Shown piece by piece: positions 42,736 through 48,955 of a stretch of DNA of 48,955 nt. Source of the DNA: Pseudomonadota bacterium (lineage in GTDB: Bacteria; Pseudomonadota; Gammaproteobacteria; Burkholderiales; Burkholderiaceae_C); assembly GCA_021815805.1 (NCBI GenBank), contig JAKAZQ010000024.1, positions 1 through 48,955 of the forward strand, read 5' to 3'. Below the pieces are notes generated by a model. That model was not told the origin of the DNA. It searched no databases and was given only the letters and a program-made list of their open reading frames with translations. Numbering within the stretch: the first letter of the stretch is position 1; the number at the start of each line of letters is the position of its first letter. The position numbers and the translations under genes were made by a program.

Positions 42736-44871
42736 TCAGGCATGGCTGAGATCTTCGTCCGAGGCTTCGGCAAAGGCATAGGAAGAGGACTCACTCAGCA
42801 CGATGTCATCCGGCGCCGCGGAGGAGGCCAGGGCGTAGCCCTCGGACCACGCCAGCATGGCGAAGCAGCGCTCGATGGCATGCGCCATCGTGCCATCGAC
42901 CTGCCCGGCCTCCGCTTCGAAGTCGTGCTCGGAAAGCTGCAGTTGCACCAGCTTGCGCAGCGCCTGCGGGCGAACGTAGAACATGGATCCTGCAACGAAC
43001 AACTCGCCGTGCAGATCGGTGATGGGCAGTTCCATGCGTTCACACAGTCCCGCCACGTTGGCGGCATTCTTGCCCCAGTAACGCGACAGGCTCAGACAAT
43101 GTCCGGACGGGCCGATCACCCCGAGGTCGGGGTGGCGCTGAAAGGCTTCGAGCATGCGGACTGCAGCGACCGGATCGGCGAGCGTGTTCACGAGTTCCAT
43201 GCGCCAATGCTCGCCGTCCTGGCGATGCAGGGAGCGCTTGGTGTGAAGCTTGAGAATGATCTCGTCGTCGAAGCCGCCGCGTGCGAGCACCTTCAGGAAG
43301 GGCAGAATATCTCTGCCGCGGTTGGCCACCACGATGATCTCGGCCTGCATCCTCGCGCCGCCCAGGATTTCCCGCACGGTGTCGACCTTGTCCTGCGGCG
43401 TGGTGACGATCAGGCGCCAGGGCACGCTCCACTGACCGATGCGTTGAAGGATCTCGGCCAGCAGTTCCGGATAGAACGCATGCACGATCACGCAGATGCG
43501 TTTCGGCGTGCCTCCCGCGGCGCCGGCATCCGGCAGGCAGACGGCCTGGCGGTGGGCTCGCAGGTAGCCATAGCCGAATCGACGGTCGGGCTCGAGGTGG
43601 GCGCCCTCGGCCCATTCGTTCCACGCGTTCACGAACACCACGCTCTCGCCGCTGACGGGATGGGCGCGCGCGCTGCGTCCCATCTGGCGCAGCCAGGCAC
43701 GGTAGATCGCGGGGTTGGATCCATGCACCGTGAAGCCGCGCCCCGGCTTTCGCGCTTCGTTGTCCCAGCCCGGCATGACGCCGCGAAAGCAGGGCATATG
43801 CGTGGGTTTGCCCGTCACCGAGCGCTGCACGATCTCCTCGTAGTCAACGACGTAGCCCGCATATCCCGGTGCGACGATCGGAAGATTTCGATTCCGCGGC
43901 GGCAGGCCGCTTGCGATCCGGTGCGGCGGAAAATCCACCGCGGCATCCACGCCGAGGGTCGGGGCGAGATGTTCTTCGTGGCGCACCGCTGCGACGAAGA
44001 TCTCGCCGAGGCCGGCGTTTCTGCAGATCTCGCGCCAGCGCCGGATCATCTCGGCGACGGCCGGAATCTCGTGAAGGCGGTAGATGACGATCAGCGGCCG
44101 GCCTCCGATGCGCAGGTAGTTCGGGCACCGCAGGTACTGGAGCATGTCCTCGATCGGTCCGGGGCCACCTCGTTCGTCGTATTCCTGGGCCATCAGGACA
44201 TGGGTGTCCAGGCCGTCCCAGCGGCGGGTCCAGTTCTCGTTGGCCCAGCATATGCAGAAGGGAAAGGATTTCTCGATTTCCGCGAACAGGTCGAGCGGCG
44301 CGTTCAGCAGGCGTTTTCCGGCGAACCAGTAGTAGTAGATGCAAAAACCCTCGACGCCGCCGAAGCGCGCCAGCTCGATCTGGCGCTGAATGGTCGAAGC
44401 CTGTCGTAGATCATAAAACCCGAGATCGCCGGGCAGATGCGGCTGATAATGACCGACGAACTGGGGAACCGCCTTTGTCACATTCGTCCACTCCGTGAAT
44501 CCCGGGCCCCACCATGCATCGTTCTCCGGGATCGGGTGGAATTGCGGAAGATAGAAGGCGATGCTGCGCACCGAGGGCTTTCGGTCCGGCTGTGGCGGAA
44601 AACGCAGGGGCGCCACGGCGCAGGCATTCCTCTCGACGGATCTGTGCAGAATCTGGGCCGCATAGCTGCGCAAGGTCGCATCCCCGGAGCTCGGGCGCAG
44701 GTCGACGTCGTCGCCGTCGCCTTCCGGCCGGCCTTCGGTGGCAAGCCATTGATGGTAGACATTGGTATGGCGAAACAGCCGCGGGAAGCGCTGGAACAAC
44801 GTGCGTTTGATGGATCTTTTCGCGGCCCTGGGGATCGGAAGCCGGCGATAAATGAGACGCATTAGGGACAT
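42736..44871 (-). CDS. WbsX-like glycoside hydrolase-99-fold and RgpF fusion protein
   Basis: A 711-residue protein. Residues 103-440 are WbsX-like (related to GH99): AFYLPQFHPIPENDAWWGPG with FTEWTNV, then QPHLPGDLGFYD, ICWANENWTRRWDG and VNAWNEWAEGAHLEPD. WbsX proteins are widespread in O-antigen and capsule loci. Residues 458-700 are an RgpF-like (rhamnan synthesis protein F) domain: ICVIVHAFYPELLAEIL, IIVVANRGRDILPFL and ILKLHTKRS. This WbsX-RgpF fusion is recurrent in proteobacterial polysaccharide clusters, and its exact transfer reaction is not known. ATG 44871 precedes MSLMRL; a Met three codons later is possible. It is upstream of the GT2 gene on the same strand. Confidence 0.87.
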   Translation of the reverse strand: MSLMRLIYRRLPIPRAAKRSIKRTLFQRFPRLFRHTNVYHQWLATEGRPEGDGDDVDLRPSSGDATLRSYAAQILHRSVERNACAVAPLRFPPQPDRKPSVRSIAFYLPQFHPIPENDAWWGPGFTEWTNVTKAVPQFVGHYQPHLPGDLGFYDLRQASTIQRQIELARFGGVEGFCIYYYWFAGKRLLNAPLDLFAEIEKSFPFCICWANENWTRRWDGLDTHVLMAQEYDERGGPGPIEDMLQYLRCPNYLRIGGRPLIVIYRLHEIPAVAEMIRRWREICRNAGLGEIFVAAVRHEEHLAPTLGVDAAVDFPPHRIASGLPPRNRNLPIVAPGYAGYVVDYEEIVQRSVTGKPTHMPCFRGVMPGWDNEARKPGRGFTVHGSNPAIYRAWLRQMGRSARAHPVSGESVVFVNAWNEWAEGAHLEPDRRFGYGYLRAHRQAVCLPDAGAAGGTPKRICVIVHAFYPELLAEILQRIGQWSVPWRLIVTTPQDKVDTVREILGGARMQAEIIVVANRGRDILPFLKVLARGGFDDEIILKLHTKRSLHRQDGEHWRMELVNTLADPVAAVRMLEAFQRHPDLGVIGPSGHCLSLSRYWGKNAANVAGLCERMELPITDLHGELFVAGSMFYVRPQALRKLVQLQLSEHDFEAEAGQVDGTMAHAIERCFAMLAWSEGYALASSAAPDDIVLSESSSYAFAEASDEDLSHA

Positions 44872-45193
44872 GGCCGCGTAAAACAGTTGGTCAAGGCATC
44901 GGTTGCGGCGCCGGCCTGCGCCCTTCGCAGCTTCTGCCGGAACGGCAAGGAAAAGCCGCATTCTATAGCGATGGGACGGCGCGCCGCGACCTTGCTTTCG
45001 GCCCTCGGCAGGCATCTGGCGCTTGCGCATCGGGCCTGCTGGGGCCGCCCACCCGATGCAGCACAAAGCCTGCAGGCGGCGGTGACCGAAGCTTCTCGTC
45101 GGACCCTGCACCGCGACGCGCCCGTTCGAGGCTGCGGGCCCGGCGCCGCTCGCCCGACAGGGTGCGCGAGGCAGGGCAGGAAAGCCCGGTTCG
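44872..45193. other. Gene-free spacer in the polysaccharide locus
   Basis: The 322 bases between the acyltransferase stop codon and the start of the WbsX-RgpF gene hold no recognised gene, hairpin terminator or repeat. The promoter for the WbsX-RgpF gene probably lies here. Confidence 0.35.
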
Positions 45194-46369
45194 TTACGAC
45201 AGTGAGGCCGGACGAGAAAACATCAGGCGCCACGGTGCGAATTGGCGCAAAAAGCTCCTCGCACGCTCCACGGCGTGCATGCTGGGATGCTCGACCCACG
45301 AGAAACTGATCTGGCCGAGACAGACCAGAAGAATCGCGGCGGGAATCGCCAGGCCCCAGTGCTGGCGCAGCGTCTGGGTGGCGCCGGAGGCGTGGAAAAA
45401 AGCGTAGAGCACGAGTCCCTGCAGCAGATACAGGCTGTAGGAAATCTCGCCCAGTTTGCGCAGTGTGACGGTGGTCAGCACGCCGAACATCGAATTGCCT
45501 GCGGCGATGGGCAGGAAGGCTGCGCCGTACAGCAGCGCGGCCCGCGGGTTGTAGGCATCGTGGAATCGGCTGACGATGAGCCACAGCATGACGAATATCC
45601 AAAGAGTCCCGGGCCAGGATTCCAGAAGCCTGTGCAAGCGTGTTTCCCGAGTCGCTCTGCCGATCTCGTAGCTGCCGATCCCGAGCACGAAGAACAGCAG
45701 CATGATTCGGATGATGTAGTAATGCCACATCAGCAGGGCGCCGGCCGCGCTGAAGCAGAGATACAGCAGGCTTCGCACGGAAAATCCGCGGAATCTGTGC
45801 AAGGCGAGCGCCAGGAATGGCAGCATGCAATAGAAGAACCACTCGTAATGCAGCGTCCAGGCCACGCCTGCGTTGATGACAAAGGTGTTCCGCAGATGAA
45901 AGAGATCCGGTGTGTTGGCGAACGATGCGATTTCCAGGAACGGTGTCGCATTCCCGATGTGCAAGGGTCGCCCCGCCGCCAGCCAGGCGACCGCGACAAG
46001 CACCAGCATGGACACCGCATAGACCGGTGCGATGCGCAGCACGCGGGAAATATAGAGTCGCTCCCAGTCCATCTCGGGAGTTTCCCGCAGCTTCGCCCAG
46101 AAGAGGAACCCGGTGAGCATGAAGAAAACACTCACGGCGCCTTGTCCCAGCTGGTTGTACAGGTTGGTCGGGGGCGGCAGCCAATTACCGGACTTTGAAT
46201 AGGCGAACCAGATGGCGCTGTGATGCAGAAACACCGCGGTCGCGGCGATGCCGCGGAGGCCGTCCAGCGTACGCCATTTGCGCGGTGCCGCCGGTGGCCG
46301 GAGCCTGCTCAGCAGCATCGCGGTCAGGATGGCCGCGGCAAAGGCGGGCAGGGCGAATAGCGCAGACAT
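45194..46369 (-). CDS. Membrane acyltransferase (OafA/YrhL, acyltransferase-3 family)
   Basis: A 391-residue inner-membrane protein with about ten hydrophobic helices. The family signature is present: RTLDGLRGIAATAVFLHHSAIWF (Arg-x-x-D-x-L-R-G-x-A and the HHS catalytic His), SVFFMLTGFLFW, and the late block LGEISYSLYLLQGLVLY. It probably O-acetylates the polysaccharide of this locus. ATG 46369 begins one N-terminal helix before the conserved region. It is on the same strand as, and 322 bp upstream of, the WbsX-RgpF gene. Confidence 0.9.
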   Translation of the reverse strand: MSALFALPAFAAAILTAMLLSRLRPPAAPRKWRTLDGLRGIAATAVFLHHSAIWFAYSKSGNWLPPPTNLYNQLGQGAVSVFFMLTGFLFWAKLRETPEMDWERLYISRVLRIAPVYAVSMLVLVAVAWLAAGRPLHIGNATPFLEIASFANTPDLFHLRNTFVINAGVAWTLHYEWFFYCMLPFLALALHRFRGFSVRSLLYLCFSAAGALLMWHYYIIRIMLLFFVLGIGSYEIGRATRETRLHRLLESWPGTLWIFVMLWLIVSRFHDAYNPRAALLYGAAFLPIAAGNSMFGVLTTVTLRKLGEISYSLYLLQGLVLYAFFHASGATQTLRQHWGLAIPAAILLVCLGQISFSWVEHPSMHAVERARSFLRQFAPWRLMFSRPASLS

Positions 46370-46688
46370 GGCGGGGCGGGGCTCGATGGCGGGTGGGCCG
46401 CCCACCCTGGGCGGCCACGCATGGGTCGGATACGCTCGGGCACCGGGGAGGGCGCCTTCACACGGCGGCCGGGGAACGCCCGCAGCGCCTGCGCCCGAAG
46501 GCTTGGTGCGGAATCGGGCGCTGTGCGCACCCACGATCTTGCGCGGGCGCCCAGCCCGCGCTGCGATCCGGCGCGCGTCCATCATCCCGAGTCTGCACCA
46601 ATGCGACCCCCTGGGGTACTTCAACAGCCTGCTCGACGAGGCTTCCGGCGTGGCCGGATGATAGCCCGCAGGCCGGCCGGCGCCGTGC
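46370..46688. other. Gene-free spacer
   Basis: The 319 bases upstream of the acyltransferase gene, up to the end of the ferredoxin-NADP reductase gene, contain no recognised gene or RNA. Overlapping open frames are high-GC noise. Confidence 0.35.
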
Positions 46689-47810
46689 TCAGTCGAACAC
46701 CGGCGTCTCCACCCCCAGCACCTTGTGCAGCTTCGGGCTGGTGGTGGTGTACTGCAAGTGCACCTTTTTCTCGGGGAACACGTAGTTGGCTGCGCCGAAT
46801 GCCGCCAGTGCCGCTTCATGGAAGCCGGAGAGAATCAGCTTCTTCTTGCCCGGGTAGGTGTTGATGTCCCCCACCGCGAAAATCCCCGGCACGCTGGTCT
46901 CGAACTTTTCCGTGTCGACCACGATCTGCTTGCGCTCCAGCGCCAGTCCCCAGTCGGCGATCGGACCCAGCTTGGGGCTGAGCCCGAAGAACACCAGCAG
47001 CATGTCCACGGGAAGACGCCGGGTGATGCCGTCGTTGCCGGTGACCTTGATTTCGCTGAGGCGGTCGTCGCGCTGTTCGTAGCCGCTGACCTGGCCGACC
47101 ACGAACTGCATTTCGTGCTGTTCGCACAGCGCGTGCATGCGGGCCACGGAACTCGGCGCCGCCCGGAAGCCGTCGCGACGGTGCAGCAGCACCACGCTTT
47201 CGGCGCGCTGCGCCGGGTCTGCGGCGGTGGCGAAATGCAGCGCCCAGTCGAGGGCCGAGTCGCCGCCGCCGACGACCACCAGGTTCCTGCCGGCGAACTG
47301 CTCCGGGCCCTTCACGCGGTAGAACAGCTGCGTGCCGTCGAAGCGCTCGATGCCGTCGACCTTCAGCGTGCGCGGCTGGAACGAGCCGACGCCGGCGGCG
47401 ACGAACACGGTGCGCGTGACAAAGGTCGTGCCCTTGCTGGTGGCCACGAAAAAGCGGCCGTCGTCGAGCCTGCGCACCTCGGTCACATCCTGACCGAGAT
47501 GGAAGGTGGGGTGAAAGGGCTCGATCTGCTTGAGCAGGCTGTCGGTGAGTTCCCTGCCGGTGCACACCGGCACCGCGGGGATGTCGTAGATCGGCTTGTC
47601 GGGGTACAGCTCGATGCACTGGCCGCCGAGGTGGGGCAGGCTGTCGATCACGTGGGCCTTGATTTCGAGCAGGCCGAGTTCGAACACCTGGAACAGCCCG
47701 ACCGGGCCGGCGCCGACGATCACGGCATCGGTCTCGATCGGCGGGACGGCGGTGCCGGGCACGGCGGCTTGGCTGATCGCCGGGTCGATGTGCATTTCCA
47801 TGGGACTCAC
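46689..47810 (-). CDS. Ferredoxin-NADP reductase (thioredoxin-reductase-like)
   Basis: A 373-residue flavoenzyme that transfers electrons between NADPH and ferredoxin or flavodoxin. It is of the homodimeric thioredoxin-reductase-like type found in many bacteria. The FAD motif GAGPVGLFQ is at residues 33-41, the NADPH motif [13 protein letters not shown] is in the middle, and [18 protein letters not shown] closes the FAD domain. No CxxC redox motif is present, which separates it from thioredoxin reductase. It is 25 bp downstream of fdxA on the same strand, so its partner is probably that ferredoxin. Confidence 0.93.
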   Translation of the reverse strand: MSPMEMHIDPAISQAAVPGTAVPPIETDAVIVGAGPVGLFQVFELGLLEIKAHVIDSLPHLGGQCIELYPDKPIYDIPAVPVCTGRELTDSLLKQIEPFHPTFHLGQDVTEVRRLDDGRFFVATSKGTTFVTRTVFVAAGVGSFQPRTLKVDGIERFDGTQLFYRVKGPEQFAGRNLVVVGGGDSALDWALHFATAADPAQRAESVVLLHRRDGFRAAPSSVARMHALCEQHEMQFVVGQVSGYEQRDDRLSEIKVTGNDGITRRLPVDMLLVFFGLSPKLGPIADWGLALERKQIVVDTEKFETSVPGIFAVGDINTYPGKKKLILSGFHEAALAAFGAANYVFPEKKVHLQYTTTSPKLHKVLGVETPVFD

Positions 47811-47835
47811 GGGGCTGGTGATGCGGCGACCTGCA

Positions 47836-48159
47836 TCAACGCTCGAGCAGCGGGCGCTTGTCGCTCTTGCCGTTCCACTCCTCGGCGTCGGCGGGGGCGG
47901 GCTTGCGCTTGGTGATGCTCGGCCACTTGCGCGCGAGCTCGGCGTTCAGGGGGATGAAATCCTGCTGGTCGCCGGGCACGTCCTCCTCGGCGAAGATGGC
48001 GTTGGCCGGGCACTCCGGGACGCACACCGCGCAATCGATGCACTCGTCGGGATCGATCACGAGGAAGTTGGGCCCCTCGCGGAAGCAATCCACAGGGCAC
48101 ACATCCACGCAGTCGGTGAACTTGCAGCGGATGCAGTTTTCTGTCACGACGAATGTCAT
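47836..48159 (-). CDS. fdxA: Seven-iron ferredoxin FdxA
   Basis: A 107-residue 7Fe-8S ferredoxin of the Azotobacter FdI type. Cysteines at 9, 17 and 50 fit the [3Fe-4S] cluster and those at 21, 40, 43 and 46 the [4Fe-4S] cluster, with extra Cys12 and Cys25 as in FdI. It begins [20 protein letters not shown], typical of betaproteobacterial FdxA, with the usual C-terminal extension ([12 protein letters not shown]). The start is fixed by this conserved N-terminus. It is followed by the reductase gene in the same direction; the two form an electron-transfer pair. Confidence 0.96.
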   Translation of the reverse strand: MTFVVTENCIRCKFTDCVDVCPVDCFREGPNFLVIDPDECIDCAVCVPECPANAIFAEEDVPGDQQDFIPLNAELARKWPSITKRKPAPADAEEWNGKSDKRPLLER

Positions 48160-48461
48160 GTTCTGCCTTGGCTTGTCAGATGTGGGGAAAACACCAATTT
48201 TAACCAGCTCGCCGCGACGCGCGGCTTGCGAAGAGTCAAGGCTGCGCGACCGCCGGGGCGACGCCGGCGCACCGCTCGGCCGGACCGGAACCCCGCGCAG
48301 TATTAAAACCCGTAGAAAATCCAGGGGAATATGCGCGGATGCCGGGAGACCCATCCTCCATGGCTCGTAGTACAGTCGATCGACATGTCGCACGCAGGAT
48401 CTGCGGGCGCAACCAGCGGCCGGGCCGAGCCGCATCACGACAATCGAATGGAGACGACGAG
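48160..48461. other. Divergent promoter region before fdxA and the acyl-CoA synthetase
   Basis: The 302 bases between two divergent genes contain no recognised gene. An AT-rich block (AATTTTAACCAG near 48196-48207) is the most likely promoter area for fdxA. No clear operator palindrome was found. Confidence 0.35.
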
Positions 48462-48955
48462 ATGATGGGTTTGATGCAGCAGCACGGACTGCTGATCTCC
48501 GGCTTGATCGAATTCGCCGCGCGCTTCCATGGCGACACCGAGATCGTGTCGCGGCGCGTGGAGGGGGATCGTCACCGCACCACGTGGGCCGAGGTGCGCC
48601 GGCGCGCCATGCGCCTGGCGCACGGCCTGGACCGCTGGGAGCTGCGACGCGGCGATCGCGTGGGCACGCTGGCCTGGAACGGCTACCGCCACCTGGAGCT
48701 GTACTACGGAGTGTCGGGCAGCGGGCGCGTGCTGCACACCATCAACCCGCGCCTGCACGCCGACCAGATCGCCTGGATCGTCAACCACGCCGACGACCGC
48801 GTGCTGGCCTTCGACATGAGCTTCGCGCCGATCATCCAGTCCATCGCGTCGCGCTGCCCCGGGGTGCGCCAGTGGGTGGCGCTGTGCGACGCCGACGCGC
48901 TGCCGGCCGCGCTGCAGGCCGGCGTGCCCGGGCTGCTCAGCTACGAGGCCTGGTT
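48462..48955 (+). CDS. Acyl-CoA synthetase (AMP-forming), 5' part
   Basis: The first 164 codons of a gene that leaves the window at the right edge. It starts [35 protein letters not shown], as in medium-chain fatty acyl-CoA synthetases (AlkK/FadK-like, AMP-binding family), then [62 protein letters not shown] in overlapping conserved blocks (residues 45-105). The P-loop and adenylation motifs lie beyond the edge, so the activity is inferred from the N-terminal domain. ATG 48462 follows GAGACGACGAG. It is not adjacent to the paa genes, so it need not be phenylacetate-CoA ligase. Confidence 0.88.
   Translation, partial: MMGLMQQHGLLISGLIEFAARFHGDTEIVSRRVEGDRHRTTWAEVRRRAMRLAHGLDRWELRRGDRVGTLAWNGYRHLELYYGVSGSGRVLHTINPRLHADQIAWIVNHADDRVLAFDMSFAPIIQSIASRCPGVRQWVALCDADALPAALQAGVPGLLSYEAW

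Noticed and set aside
41281..44409. A second very long plus-strand open frame
   Set aside because: It is antisense to the GT2 and WbsX-RgpF genes, whose family motifs are clear. No motif or ribosome binding site supports it.
1..48955. CRISPR arrays, tRNA or rRNA genes, complete insertion sequences
   Set aside because: No regularly spaced repeats, no cloverleaf other than the tmRNA end, and no transposase gene were found by eye.

Overview
The window is a chromosome segment of a high-GC betaproteobacterium, most likely in Burkholderiales. The pointers are a tmRNA with the tag ANDNSFALAA, a paaABCDE cluster whose PaaA begins MYTQAM, a seven-iron ferredoxin beside a ferredoxin-NADP reductase, and a DUF2827 protein. 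This placement is inference from gene content; no 16S gene is present. Coding density is high, and both window edges cut a gene.

Left part (1-11.4 kb): an Ala/Pro-rich partial gene, UDP-glucose dehydrogenase (ugd), then tmRNA (ssrA) with a strong terminator. Directly downstream of ssrA is a mobile-element scar: a group II intron-like 5' end, the last codons of a tyrosine integrase, and an intact MazE/MazF-like pair. Then follow a YHYH-domain lipoprotein, a MazG-like pyrophosphohydrolase, a methyltransferase-glycosyltransferase fusion, a sulfide:quinone oxidoreductase, an NCS2-type permease broken by a frameshift, and an uncharacterised lipoprotein.

Middle (11.5-30.9 kb): a small cytochrome c; glpK and glpD translationally coupled; an orphan Tat-exported amino-acid-type binding protein; a DUF3237 protein; a GDSL esterase; the phenylacetyl-CoA epoxidase operon paaABCDE with a TetR-type palindrome upstream; a sodium:solute symporter; a 600-bp gene-free stretch with a 42-nt palindrome; a DUF2827 protein; a LysE exporter; and a copper operon (MerR regulator, then CopA with a CopZ-like domain fused in frame but with its own ribosome binding site and ATG).

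Right part (30.9-49 kb): an SDR enzyme; two divergent c-di-GMP genes (PAS-GGDEF-EAL with a CZB-like tail, and PAS-PAS-GGDEF); a small unknown protein; and a protein joining a degenerate nucleotide-cyclase domain to an FHA domain. These lie beside a polysaccharide locus: a WcaJ-type initiating transferase, two GT2 enzymes, a Wzm/Wzt ABC exporter, a WbsX-RgpF protein and an acyltransferase. The arrangement suggests that c-di-GMP and FHA signalling controls an ABC-exported polysaccharide, with ugd possibly supplying UDP-glucuronate. The window closes with ferredoxin-NADP reductase, fdxA, and the start of an acyl-CoA synthetase.
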